From: Ostrinia nubilalis
Taxonomy: Eukaryota; Arthropoda; Insecta; Lepidoptera; Crambidae
Length of the DNA stretch: 64,000 nucleotides
Direction of reading: 5' to 3'
Assembly (NCBI RefSeq): GCF_963855985.1
Contig: NC_087095.1
Span: 72,001 to 136,000 of the forward strand
Below, piece after piece: positions 53,342-63,389 of the stretch (within the stretch, counting starts at the first letter, position 1; each line of letters starts with the position of its first letter). The position numbers and the translations under genes are program-made. Below the pieces are notes generated by a model that was given only the letters and a program-made list of their open reading frames with translations, searched no databases and had not been told where the DNA came from.

Positions 53342-55204
53342 TACAGGGTGTCCCGTAATGTAACGTCAAGCCGGAACTGGGTGTTGAGGCAAGTTATGCT
53401 GGTTATCAGAAAAATATAAAAAAAAATCTATGTGGCATATTTTCAAAATAATGGGCATTTAAAAAAAATCTAAAATTTTTACTCCAGGTGACGGACTTTT
53501 TACTCGTGTTGCCACAAATCTTCACTTTTTCCAAATTTTTTTTTTGTTATGTAACCCTGAATAATGCTTCTCTAAATTGTTATCAAAATTACAAAACCAG
53601 CTGCTCCAACTTGGATGAAAAAAATACATTATTCCCAAAAAAATTTTCAAAATAAAAATTTTGTCTAGTTTAAACTGACTGTACTGAAAAAAAATTGTAC
53701 TACGCGAGTGTGGCAAGTGACGTCATAATTTGGCGCATTTAGTAAGGATTCCAAAATGGTATAACAATTGATAAATTCTTGCTGTAATTGTCGACAATTT
53801 TTGGTTTTTTGGAAATAATCCCGTTTTTAACTTTATCTACCTTGGTTAAAAATTATTATTCTAATGTGCCCAAAATTCAAGTTTTTGGCTTAAATGAGGT
53901 GGAGAAGCCATTTTAAAAGGTATGAGCGGGACGGAGAGGGCCATCTTACCAAGCAGGGATGTTATGGATATCTGTAACCGTAACCGAAACTATCGGATAT
54001 CCGAAATAAAAAAATATCCATAACCGTAACCGAAACTGATTCAAAAGTTACGGATAGTTTCGGATAAAGGCGGAGTCTAAGGGTAAAATTATTCCAAACT
54101 GCAAAACTCTATGAAATCTGCAGTATACACGCCGCAGCAGCAATGCCGCGCTGCCGATTTCATAGAGTTTTGCAGTTTGCGGTCTGCGGCCCGTCTTGGA
54201 ATTGTACCTTAAATCTTAATATTTGTTACCAACTTGTCTGGCATTCCCTGGCACCATCTAATATGCCAGCCTGTTTAACCTTTATCATACATAGGTGTCC
54301 TCTTAGTTGGTACATGAAGTAGCTATGTGGGTCACGCAGCATCTTGCTATTTGAATTATACCTACATTTTTGAAATTCTAATAATTCCGTAACCGAAATT
54401 ATCCGAAACTTTCGGATAATCTGAAATGATTTCATATCCGTGACCGTAACCGAAACCGGTATAATATTATTGTAATATCCGTAACCGTATTCATAACCGA
54501 AACTTCATATCCTTATTATCCCTGTTACCAAGTACAAGTGCAGGCAGAGCAGGTAGTAACGGCGCGCACGCACGGGTGACTTTTGTCACAGTATGTCAAC
54601 TACTAATTACTGTCATGGTGACAAAAGTTTCTGTGACTGACTGTACGGTAGTCAGTCACAGAAACTTGAATTTTGGGCACATTAGAATAATAATTTTTAA
54701 CCAAGGTAGATAAAGTTAAAAACGGGATTATTTCCAAAAAACCAAAAATTGTCGACAATTACAGCAAGAATTTACCAAGTGTTATACCATTTTGGAATCC
54801 TTACTAAATGCGCCAAATTATGACGTCACATGCCACACTTGCGTAGTACTTTTTTTTTTCAGTACAGTCAGTTTAAACTAGACAAAAATTTTATTTTGAA
54901 ATTTTTTTTGGGAATTATGTATTTTTTTTATCCAAGCTGGAGCAGCTGGTTTTGTAATTTTGATAACAATTTAGAGAAGCATTATTCAGGGTTACATAAC
55001 AAAAAAAAAATTTGGAAAAAGTGAAGATTTGTGGCAACACGAGTAAAAAGACCGTCACCTGGAGTAGAAATTTTAGATTTTTTTTAAATGCCCATTATTT
55101 TGAAAATATGCCACATAGATTTTTTTTTATATTTTTCTGATAACCAGCACAACTTGCCTTAACACCCAGTTCCGGCTTGACGTTACATTACGGGACACCC
55201 TGTA
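53342..55204 (-). mobile_element. long-palindrome DNA element carrying a hAT-like insertion, copy 2
   Basis: Same termini and roughly 530-bp arms as 29004-30844, but the centre is in reverse orientation. TATA lies on each side (53338-53341 and 55205-55208). Collapsing to one TATA puts the LINE back in frame (T-C-I then L-E-I-C-V-F-V-K), supporting a 4-bp duplication. It contains the hAT-like element at 53954-54524. It inserted into LINE B and is therefore younger than the LINE. Confidence 0.85.
53954..54524. mobile_element. hAT-like element inside palindromic copy 2
   Basis: CAGGGAT ... ATCCCTG flanked by TTACCAAG on both sides (53946-53953 and 54525-54532). This is the reverse complement of the CTTGGTAA duplication in copy 1, so it is one ancestral insertion carried by both copies. 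The motif array is diverged ggttacggatat. The central ccgcaaactgcaa expansion of copy 1 is absent; instead a palindrome around ctatgaaat...gcagtttgcgg is present. Confidence 0.8.
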
Positions 55205-55487
55205 TATACTAGAAATATGTGTTTTTGTCAAAGTCCATAAATATTTGTTTTGTAAAAAAAGTGATACTAAGCACAATCTACGTTCGCAACATAAATATAA
55301 TATGTGTGTTGTAAAACCCTCTAGTTACATTTATGAAAAAAGTACATACGTAACTGGAATAAAAATATTCAATCGATTGCCAAATAATATAAAACAATTA
55401 GAGGGAATCAAATTTAAACGAACGCTCAAAGACTGGTTATTTGACAAATCTTTTTATAATTTAAATGAATATTTTAATGTAATGTAA
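55205..55487 (+). pseudogene. LINE ORF2 C-terminal fragment (element B)
   Basis: After the composite, the ORF2 frame continues LEICVFVKVHKYLF, then HNLRSQHKYNM, YVTGIKIFNRLPNNIK and LFDKSFYNLNEYF to the stop at 55485. It parallels the element A C-terminus (YEICVFVKTN ... MAIKIYNRLDE ... SVEEYFQSF). A short 3' UTR follows. Confidence 0.85.
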
Positions 55488-55650
55488 TGAATAATTTTAT
55501 AATAACTGACATTGCAAAATAATAATCCAATTAATAATTAATTATGTTTTTGACAATTTATATTGTACGTCCGAAATGGATAAATTGTGTACTTTAGCAT
55601 TATGTGCCTTTTATGTAACACCACTGTATCAACACAATTAACAATAAATG

Positions 55651-55678
55651 CTTATCTTATCTTATCTTATCTTATCTT
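55651..55678 (+). repeat. (CTTAT)n 3' tail of LINE element B
   Basis: Five CTTAT units follow acaataaatg, the poly(A)-signal-like end of the LINE 3' UTR. Confidence 0.8.
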
Positions 55679-55684
55679 AAGAAA

Positions 55685-56215
55685 GGCACTCATGATGTGA
55701 ACATGTGAGACAATCATGAAAATTTCCAATATTACAGACCTTCTAGAGCAGATGTCTCGAAAACTATACAAGATATTAAAAAAATCTGCCTATGTCACCT
55801 GTAGCTTTTATCACCTTTTTTTGGTGGATAGTGTTCCTGACTCTGGGTTGCATAGTTTGCAAGAATTAAGCGAAAATCCGAAAAATGGGACCTTCAAACC
55901 CCCCTCTCCCCGCCGGCTCAAGGGCTAAGGGCGGGGACTTTTGACATGTTCACCTCGTAACAAGACCAAACAAAGAAATTTAATAATTTTATTTAATACC
56001 TAATGTGAAATAAATGAATTTGAATTTGAAGTCCCGAAGTCAAAGAATGTGTTCCACGCATTTCCCTCTATAACTCTTTATTGACTGGACTATATCGCTG
56101 AGTGTTGCAATGTCAGACGCAGATAGTTAAATGATATTTCAAATAAACAGATGCAATGGTAGTGTGTTGCATATTACACGTTAAAAGTTTCAAGGTGTAC
56201 CAAAGAGTAAAAAAG
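55685..56215. other. non-coding stretch; possible LINE tail near 56005-56030
   Basis: gaaataaatgaatttgaatt tgaa near 56008 resembles a plus-strand LINE 3' end with a (TTTGAA) tail. No coding is recognised upstream of it. Confidence 0.3.
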
Positions 56216-56223
56216 TTATATTA

Positions 56224-56429
56224 GGCCCAGAACAGACGGTGAAACGCAACTGCAACGAAACTGCAACTGCTAGTTACTTTTGAGTTGCATCTAAGTTTCT
56301 GCCATAGCGTCCGTTAAGAGACCACACATGACGCAACCAGTTTGAAACTTTCAGTTTTAGTTACATTCATCAGAATCATCAGAAAGTTGCAGTTTCGTTG
56401 AAGTTGCGTTTCACCGTCTGTTCTAGGCC
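56224..56429. mobile_element. MITE with about 40-bp TIRs and TTA duplication, 206 bp
   Basis: ggcccagaacagacggtgaa acgcaactgcaacgaaactg at the left is matched inversely by gttgcagtttcgttgaagtt gcgtttcaccgtctgttcta ggcc at the right. TTA flanks both sides (56221-56223 and 56430-56432), consistent with PIF/Harbinger-type target choice. No ORF. Confidence 0.75.
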
Positions 56430-56434
56430 TTAGG

Positions 56435-56855
56435 GTTACTTGCTGAAAATAGTTGAACAAAAAACTAGACCCTCTTCCAAACCTAATACTACTAAATAAA
56501 AAGCGTTAAGTGCTATCAAGCTGAATACATTATTTGAAAAAAGGCAAGATACCTCAGATAGTGGGGTCCTGAAGTTAAATACATACCTACTCTAATACAA
56601 TTGGCGTGAAACGTATACCGTCAGTAAATTATGCATCAGGCAAGTGAAAAGTCAATTCAGCCGCGGTAGGGAGTACAAAAATAGAGAATCAGGCGCGATC
56701 CGGCGCGCCGGCGGCGACACGACTAGTGCATTACACGACTGGAATGGAACATCATGTCTCCAGCAGAACAAGAGAGGCGAGAGCTATATCACATACATGT
56801 TTTTTTTAATAGAATATTAGTTATTTGTTTTTGCACAAAATTACTTAATATTTGT
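56435..56855. other. non-coding stretch
   Basis: A CG-rich patch near 56690-56725 (ggcgcgatccggcgcgccgg). No gene is supported. Confidence 0.35.
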
Positions 56856-56859
56856 GCCA

Positions 56860-56967
56860 CGAGTGGGCTCACCACAGTAGTCGAGCGTCAGCGGTGTTCG
56901 AACCCGCGTTCCTCGAATAAGGAGTCAGACAGTCTGACACCTTCACCGTTCGGTTATCGTGGCTACA
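56860..56967 (-). mobile_element. tRNA-derived SINE head (minus strand)
   Basis: Minus strand: gtagccacgataaccgaacg gtgaagg (A-box region), then acgcgggttcgaacaccgc (B box GGTTCGAACACC), separated by about 45 bp that includes gtcagactgtctgactcc. The order fits a tRNA-derived Pol III promoter. Strict tRNA pairing is lost. Confidence 0.6.
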
Positions 56968-56974
56968 GATTTTG

Positions 56975-57685
56975 ATGGTAATTGAGAAATATGACATTAA
57001 AATATAAATAAATAAATAAATAATTTTGAAAAGGCTCCACTTTCTTTACATATTCATATAAACTAAAAATGGTATATTATTTTTCATAAAAACATACGCC
57101 CTTTTCTACATTACATATTGAGACTATAGTTAGGGTCGTCATATAAAAACACATACCTCGTGAAAAGAGTAAAATGCAATTCGTGACTCGTTATTAAATG
57201 GCGCGAACATTTACTAAATGGCTCGCTGGTGTCCTCTAGCTAATATTTTTAGTTTTACTTCACTTTGTTACGTCGTAACATAAATATAAATTTACGATAT
57301 CACATAAATAAATACCGCACACCCTTCTATGAAATATAGGGCGACACGGTGTTCCGCCAGCGGCTCACACATACATCACTCGCGTTATAAATGTATGTTT
57401 CTTGTACCACTTACATGAGTGTACCTACTCACTCCAATAGTTGCTATAATAGGAAATTAGTCGGAGGAAAAAATAAACTAAACTTGTACCTATACGTCCC
57501 ACCACTGCAAAGCAACCTTGGAATACATTAGTGTTAACAAATTAACCCGACTCTAAAAAAGTGCAAGTAGAAACATTAATGTCAACAATTGGTATAATTA
57601 TAAAGCCTGTTCATCGTAAATACTTCCTTCGCTTTAAATAAAAAACTTTTGTTAATCAGTCACATAGTGTCGTACTCACGTGTCT
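56975..57685. other. non-coding AT-rich stretch
   Basis: An (AAAT)n run at 57004-57023. Nothing else is supported. Confidence 0.4.
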
Positions 57686-57689
57686 CCAC

Positions 57690-57870
57690 AACTACGCGTA
57701 GTGTGAGAAAGGAGCCATTCGCATTCCTCATTACGCAATTGAAGTGAATTCGTCCGGTTTTAGGTCCACGATATCGTTAAGCGAGTTTGCTTATTGCGCG
57801 GTTTTCTTTCGCTAACGAATCGTAACCGGCGGAATGTAAATGAGTGTAATTAGACGATGGCCGGCATGCG
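57690..57870. promoter_or_regulatory. moderately GC-rich non-repeat block, candidate cis-regulatory element
   Basis: Mixed GC/AT block (gttaagcgagtttgcttatt gcgcgg; atgtaaatgagtgtaattag) with TAATTAG and ATTACGC homeodomain-like cores and no repeat ends. It resembles conserved enhancer sequence in composition only. Confidence 0.2.
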
Positions 57871-58106
57871 CGGGGCTACAGCTAGGAAAAAACAGTTATA
57901 TGCCGCTACCGCTAGGCATTTTAGCTGTTTTATTTACTTCTGACATAATATTAAAACATGCATTTTAAAATTAAAAAAACCAGCTATCGATTAAAAACGA
58001 TAGCCGTTGATCGAAGCTGTCTAATCTGGCCTATTAATAAAGGTACGCAATAGTAGTGTCCATGTGGATTCCGTATTAGAAGTTTGTGTTACATGATGTG
58101 ATCCAG

Positions 58107-58220
58107 CATGATGATGACGATGATGAATACAGCAGCACGTCAGACAAGCAGAACTGCGGCATAGCCTGGCTGAACTCCCTGCGTTGCGCCGGCGCGGCAC
58201 AAGCGCGCAATCAGCCCGCG
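58107..58220 (+). CDS. possible internal coding exon of an unknown host gene
   Basis: Between an acceptor-like ATCCAG (58101-58106) and a consensus donor CG|GTGAGT (58221) lie exactly 38 codons in one phase. They read HDDDDDEYSSTSDK, then QNCGIAWLNSLRC and a short Ala-rich end. The acidic run uses mixed GAT/GAC codons and the following text has ordinary protein composition, unlike the surrounding sequence. No family is recognised. The pyrimidine tract is weak, and neighbouring exons were not found within the window. Confidence 0.35.
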
Positions 58221-58224
58221 GTGA

Positions 58225-59040
58225 GTGGCAAGTTCCGCGGTAACTCACTTACGAGTTCGCACCGAATTGAGCCTATTGTTCTACGCCGTAAATACTTTAA
58301 CACACTTCCAGTCTTAATGGCTGGCCGAAACTTTCGCTTGGCTACTAAACGCGATGCCACCGCCCAAGACGATCGAGGGTGATTTGCGTACAGAACAAAC
58401 ATCGGCTGAGTTCGTTCACCTTAGAGTCGGTGAAATGAGTGTTTCCGAGTCCATATCTGTTTCCACATCAATTACTCGTAGGTATTAAGAGGCCTACGTG
58501 TGCGCACCGTGCGACGCCCGGTCCGGCCGCCCGTAAATACGCGTTAAGCGCACTTAAGGCGCTCCCGAGCCCATTAACGGATTATATGAGTTATGATATC
58601 ATTATCGGCTTAACACTTACCTCCGCCGACGCTATCGCTCCCTGAATAATTCCCACTGAGCATTCCGTACGCGAAGCAGAAACATTGTTACTCCGACATA
58701 GGGATTGGCTGAGTGAAGGAGATGTGTTGGGCCGTCTCCCGGGACTCACGATAAATACCCACGAGAAGCACGAGACGCTCCTTTACGGAGCTTCGCTTGC
58801 GTTTTATTATTCATTAAGAAATATAGTCCGAAACAGAATAAAGTGGAGGTACAGAATCAGGAGATCGTTCTCTGTCAAGCGCTAAGAATAGCATGAATAA
58901 TAACGGTCATCTAAAAGTTAATCAAAATAAAAACGAACTCACTTAACGTCTTTGATCTTATTTGCCGATTTTTGTTAAGATAATAATAATAAAGCTAATT
59001 CTTTAACGGTAGATACAGAAATAAATAAACAAACGATACT
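58225..59040. promoter_or_regulatory. GC-rich block downstream of the candidate exon
   Basis: 58390-58690 is CG-rich (gcgacgcccggtccggccgc; cgttaagcgcacttaaggcg) with no repeat ends. It may be intronic regulatory DNA if the candidate exon is real. Open frames at 58439-58645 and 58685-58885 lack domains. Confidence 0.2.
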
Positions 59041-59044
59041 GTTT

Positions 59045-59150
59045 TACTACGAAAATCCTTCGTAGGCTACGATAAGATTCGTAGGCTACGATAAGATTCG
59101 TAGGCTACGATAACAATCGTAGCCCGCCGTAACGTCGTAGACGCGTAATA
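59045..59150 (+). repeat. CTACG-rich repeat with a 19-bp tandem unit
   Basis: ttcgtaggctacgataaga is repeated three times (about 59068-59125), preceded by ctacgaaaatccttcgtagg and followed by atcgtagcccgccgtaacgtcgtag. It belongs with the CTACG-rich patches at 1.5 and 15.6 kb. Confidence 0.65.
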
Positions 59151-59154
59151 ACTT

Positions 59155-60225
59155 TGTAAATAAAAGTAAAAAAAAAGATTAGAAAAATTCCACCATAATT
59201 ATAATAATATCTGAATTATTAATATAAAATAATTTATTTTTTATTATAATTATGTTCTAAGACTTTTTACAATAGCTATACTTACCTAAGTATCTATCTG
59301 GACGTACATCACCCTACTCGTACAGCCTATATTTGTTGTCGAGCAGTAAATGGGAAAGCCTCTGATTTTCATCAATGTGACATTAAGTGCTGGTGATGGC
59401 ACATTAAGCTAAACACTTTGGCTACTTTTGTACTTAGTTGTTAAGGGAGCAATTTATTGCGCAACACAAGATTTAATAACCCAGATTAAATGAAATAATA
59501 ATACTTATATTTTTTAAACCTTAGACGCATTTCTTAGAAACACAAACACTAAACAGTTACTTGCATTCAAATAAATAAATAATTTGTGTAAATCTCTACA
59601 TGCTGGGCGGAAACTCATGATACCATTTGTTGAGTAATCATAATATACCTACTCGTGAGTAGTATCAAAATTCAAATATCGCCTCCTTACATGATTTTAT
59701 GCGCATGACTCCAGGTTATAGAGGGCAGAAGCTAAATTGAAAACCTTATTTTATAGCCAGCCATAGTGCTTATCCAAAATACTTCGGAAATCAGTTACTT
59801 TATACATATTACAGGGGTGAGCGATAACGGCCGTGCGAGCTACGGGCGGGGAACACGCGTCGCGCGGCGGCGGCGAGGCTCGCCCGACGCCCGTGCCTTC
59901 AAAATATGTGACAGTTCGAAGACTACACCTCGATGACTAAATTGTAATCGAAGAAAAGAGAGCGAGCCACACTCAAACGCCGAACGACACTCGAAAGCGT
60001 AATGCGCCGCAACACGACAATCGTGACAAACAAGCTTTTGATGGCGGCAATCTCGGCTCGATCCGTTCGACGACGTATTACCCGCCGGCTCACGAAACAA
60101 AATACCCTCTTTATTTCCTCCTTTATTCAGGCAATAACGATAAAACCGACGATTTACGCCGTCCGCTTTATGAAATATAAACTTTAAATATTCCTTATTT
60201 ATTCGGCTCCTTGGCGGTCGTAAAT
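59155..60225. other. non-coding; CG-rich block at 59820-60180
   Basis: 59820-59900 (cgtcgcgcggcggcggcgag) and the following 250 bp are CG-rich without repeat ends. The minus-strand frame 59840-60346 crosses this block and the C-rich end of a transposon, so it is not a gene. Confidence 0.3.
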
Positions 60226-60403
60226 TAATTAGGGGGCGTCCATAAATTACGTGAGACAATTTTGGCCATTTTTCAACCCCCCCGCCCCCCTTGGTGAGAT
60301 TTGGTGAGATTTTGCCTAACCCCCTCCCCCACCCCCCTAATCTCACGTGATATTTAATAAAATGCCTATTTTGGAATGTCTATGCTTCGATTATATTAGA
60401 TTT

Positions 60404-60636
60404 ATAGCTTTCCGCCCGCGGCTTCGCCCGCGTGGAATTTTGTCTGTCACAGAAAAACTTTATCGCGCGCGTCCCTGTTTCAAAAACCGGGATAAAAACT
60501 ATCCTATGTTCTTTCCCGGGACTCAAACTATCTCTATGCCAAATTTCATCAAAATCGGTTGCGAGGTTTAAGCGGGAAAGCGTAACAGACAGACAGACAG
60601 ACAGAGTTACTTTCGCATTTATAATATTAGTTGGGA
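60404..60636 (-). mobile_element. non-autonomous Helitron with (GTCT)n (minus strand)
   Basis: Minus strand begins A|TCCCAACTAATATTATAAAT and runs to GCGGGCGGAAAGCTAT, nearly identical to 31482-31722. The last base of the expected CTAG is changed (CTAT). The (CAGA)n tract on the plus strand at about 60588-60606 is shorter than in the other copy. It is inserted in the TTA-flanked element. Confidence 0.8.
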
Positions 60637-60657
60637 TATGAAAAAATCAGTAACCCA

Positions 60658-61884
60658 GTGTCGTGCCACGCGCAGTGCAGGATTCCGTAGCTTCCTGTCG
60701 TTTAGTAAGACAAGCAATTGCTTTAACCTAGGACCAGTTTTTTGATTCATAGTTAAAATAAGTAATTGTTAAATTTTGCTACTAATGGTTAAATTTTAAT
60801 GAAAAATGTAAACTAATAGTTAAAAAATGTACTAAAAGTCAAGTTAAACATTGTTAAAAAAACATTTTTTTCTGTTATTTAACCACTTGTCATTTGACAT
60901 CTATCTGTCAAATTTGACTATTGGTTACTTTAACTACGAATACCTACATAATATTTTCATACTTATGTAATGTCATTTTTTAGGGTTCCGTAGTCCTGAC
61001 AAGGAACCCTTATAGTTTCAATATGTCTGTCTGTCTGTCCGAGGTTTCGCTTGGAAACTATTGGCACTGGGGAGCTGTAATTTTGTGAAGGTATGTATGT
61101 TACGGTTAATGTGATAAATTGAAAATTATTAATAATAACCGGTTATTATGAATAATTCCCGACAGTCGCGGTAAAAGTGATAAATTAATCACATTTAACA
61201 GTGATTATTTAATAATTCAGCCTTAGTACTAACAAATTTCATAAAAGAGAACAACATCTTGTGTACGTGTTCGTGTACAGCCAAACTTTTGAACGTTTTG
61301 ATATCATATATTAATATAATTGGACATCATGAGTTTGAAATGTTTCTTGCATAAGATTACTTTTCCATGATGCCTATAACATAATGTTTTGATTTAAAGT
61401 GAAAAATAATGATTTAAAGTGGTTAAGGTGCGGCGGGGGTGGCCCTTGGGCCACCCCTAAGCCGCCTATTTGGTTTTATACACACATAAATGACCTCATA
61501 TTAATCACATTTACCAAATCATGCGGTAATTATTCATAATAACCGGCGATTATTCATAATTTTCACATTTATCACTTTGACCGTAACATGTATATTAATC
61601 ACGCCGACAAAACGGTAAAATAAAATTTCTAGGGTAGCTCCCCTGCATGTAAAGTGGGGATGAATTTTTTCAAGGAAAACTATAACGGTTAGGATACATT
61701 ACTTAGTTTAAGAGTAATAGTCATTTGACTCATGTATTATACAATTTCTTAACCAGTAAAAATTCCTTAGAAGAAAATATGAAAAGTGACTTTAGATGAA
61801 GTAATTTAGTAATTGCTTGCTTCTGAAATATATTGTGGTAACGACAGACAACTACGGGACCCTACACTGCGCGTGGGACGACAC
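60658..61884. mobile_element. TIR element with GTGTCGTGCCACGCG ends
   Basis: GTGTCGTGCCACGCGCAGTG, then caggattccgtag, at the left pairs with ctacgggaccctacactgcg cgtgggacgacac at the right (about 33 bp, 3-4 mismatches). An internal block at 60978-61040 (tagggttccgtagtcctgac aaggaaccc and (GTCT)n) repeats part of the terminal motif. No ORF. Flanks do not give a clear target duplication. Confidence 0.6.
61099..61587. mobile_element. MITE with GTTACGGT ends and ATGTAT duplication, 489 bp
   Basis: GTTACGGTTAATGTGATAAA and ...TTTATCACTTTGACCGTAAC are inverted ends flanked by ATGTAT (61093-61098 and 61588-61593). A shorter duplication is also possible because the ends overlap the repeat. Subterminal regions carry several taataaccggttattatgaat units in both orientations. 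No ORF is seen; the centre is ggtgcggcgggggtggccct. Confidence 0.65.
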
Positions 61885-62239
61885 GCACTTGGCCAATTTA
61901 TTACGCAATAGCGATGCCGATGACGTTTTTTTTTAATTTCGAATTTTCTTAATTTCGACATTTATTCTGCATCTTTAGTGTTCACAAATGCAGATGGAGG
62001 CATTTTTAGTTTAATTTGATTAGACGGTTTGGAATAAATTGTCATTATCATCATAAAAAAATCATTTTTTTTTACTTCAATAACCCAGTTTTCTGGAAAT
62101 TTTTACTCTATTTCTTGCGGGAAAAATTACGTGATATTTTCCGAGACCCCCCCTCTCCCCCACGTGAGATTTAGTGAGGTTTTCGTTGACCCCCTCCCCC
62201 CCCTAAAAGCCTCACGTAATTTATGGACGCCCCCTTACT

Positions 62240-62640
62240 GGGCATGTCGCCCGTTAACAGGCGGGCAGCCGCGTCGCCGGGTTCGGAGTTCGCGCGGTGA
62301 TCTACACGATACCTGAGGGCGCGCGGCCGGTGCCGCATGCATAAAAAGGTATTTTATGGCGCTATCCTTGGATCGTGTTCCGGCTCGTCCTCCCGGCGCG
62401 ATAGCTCCAGCTATCGGGATTTATGGCGTCCTTTGGCGGGCCCGTAAAACTGTCGCGATCTATCCGCCGAATTATTATTCATGCGTGTAAACACGGTAAT
62501 GAGCGAGGTGCCCCTAATAAAGCGGTTTACGGCAGCGGGCACGACACGCGATTTCATTTCGATAATGTCGCGCGGTATAGCACGGCCGCATCGCAAATTA
62601 CACCCACCGCGAATTAATACACCCACCTTAAGTATTGACC
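62240..62640. promoter_or_regulatory. GC-rich non-repeat island, candidate cis-regulatory element
   Basis: CG-rich block with AT cores (ttattcatgcgtgtaaacac; gatttatggcgtcc; gcgaattaatac). FoxA-like TGTAAACA, TTTATGG (caudal/Abd-B-like) and AATTAA sites are visible. Overlapping frames in all directions argue against coding. Function is inferred only. Confidence 0.25.
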
Positions 62641-62644
62641 ACCT

Positions 62645-62880
62645 GAACTTGAAAGTTTTAATTAATGCTTAGTTCATTTTTAACCGACTTCATCCAAGGG
62701 AGGTTCTCAATTCGGTCAATTCGGTTGTTACATTTAAATCCAAATTCTTACTTCTTGTTTTCCTTATTTTTTATATTTATCTGTTATGTTGGTGAGAAAT
62801 AAACTTTACTTTCCTTTACTTTAAATTATAAATAGGTAGATTAATCTTAACTAAACAAAACTAACAACTTACGTTGTCGG
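62645..62880. other. non-coding stretch
   Basis: AT-rich with no feature recognised. Confidence 0.4.
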
Positions 62881-62883
62881 CCT

Positions 62884-63385
62884 TTTCAATAGTTCGTAAC
62901 GGATTACTATGCCGAGGTCGCGGGTTCGATTCCCGCGCAACACCAAAACAAAAACCAAACACAAATTTTTGGATGGGACGTAGCTTAGGTACCGTAGAGG
63001 TGCACTAAGAAAGAAATTCCCGAAATTCCCACGGGAACGGGAATTAACGGGAAAATCCTTTTGTATGAAAAATCTAAACCGCTTAAGTTAGACGCTTGAA
63101 ATTTGGCATGCAGGTACCTACCTTAGTAAACTTAAAGCTTAGTTACAACAGGTTATTGCAAAATTCCCACGGGAACGGGAGTTAACGGGAAAAAACATTT
63201 GTATGAAAATATCTAAACCGCGTAACATATGAAGGGGGTAAAATGGGATCCACGCGTACGAAGTCGCGGGCGGCCGCTAGTCCCTTATAAAGTACCCACA
63301 GTGAGTACAAGCTTTGCTTAGTTTGGGTCCAGAGGCGCAGTATAAAATGTTCAAGGATATTAATTTATTTATTAATTACAAAAAA
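62884..63385 (+). mobile_element. tRNA-derived SINE split by a Helitron 3' piece
   Basis: Head: cgtaacggattactatgccg aggtcgcgggttcgattccc (B box), related to the SINE at 38.7 kb. The body (gatgggacgtagcttaggta) continues to about 63020. The 3' part resumes at about 63283 (gtacccacagtgagtacaag ctttgcttagtttggg) and ends ggatattaatttatttatta. The Helitron piece lies between. Confidence 0.7.
63020..63280 (+). mobile_element. Helitron 3' portion inserted in a SINE
   Basis: aattcccacgggaacgggaa through gtcgcgggcggccgCTAG|T follows the last ~255 bp of the Helitron at 9217-9723 closely, including two copies of attcccacgggaacggg. The TC 5' end and GTCT tract are missing. Either it is 5'-truncated, or it uses an internal start. 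Confidence 0.75.
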
Positions 63386-63389
63386 CATT

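Larger units (their letters stand above)
47880..55679 (+). mobile_element. CR1-group LINE element B, interrupted by two DNA transposons
   Basis: Order on the plus strand: a GC-rich 5' UTR (start uncertain, about 47.9 kb) with two gctgagtcatacgc-type repeats; ORF1 (48195-49508 plus an in-frame continuation to 49682); ORF2 from about 49672. ORF2 is broken by a nonsense codon and frameshifts and split by a pogo-like element (52097-53174) and a palindromic composite (53342-55204). It resumes at 55205 and ends at 55487, followed by a 3' UTR and (CTTAT)n at 55651-55678. The ORF1 architecture (PHD, coiled coil, SGNH-like) and microsatellite tail match CR1-group elements. Without the insertions the LINE would be about 4.9 kb and nearly full length. 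Confidence 0.85.
60232..62234. mobile_element. TIR DNA element with TTA duplication, about 2.0 kb, containing nested elements
   Basis: GGGGGCGTCCATAAATTACG TGAG at the left is the exact reverse complement of CTCACGTAATTTATGGACGC CCCC at the right, flanked by TTA on each side (60229-60231 and 62235-62237). The subterminal parts repeat ggtgagatt/cacgtgagattt and C-runs. The interior holds a minus-strand Helitron (60404-60636) and a TIR element (60658-61884) that itself contains another (61099-61587). Removing these leaves only a few hundred bases, so the host element is a MITE. TTA suggests PIF/Harbinger, but this is not proven. Confidence 0.75.

Noticed and set aside
59840..60346. A 168-residue minus-strand frame
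   Set aside because: It crosses from CG-rich host sequence into the C-run end of a TIR element. The Gly-rich start is encoded by the transposon terminus.
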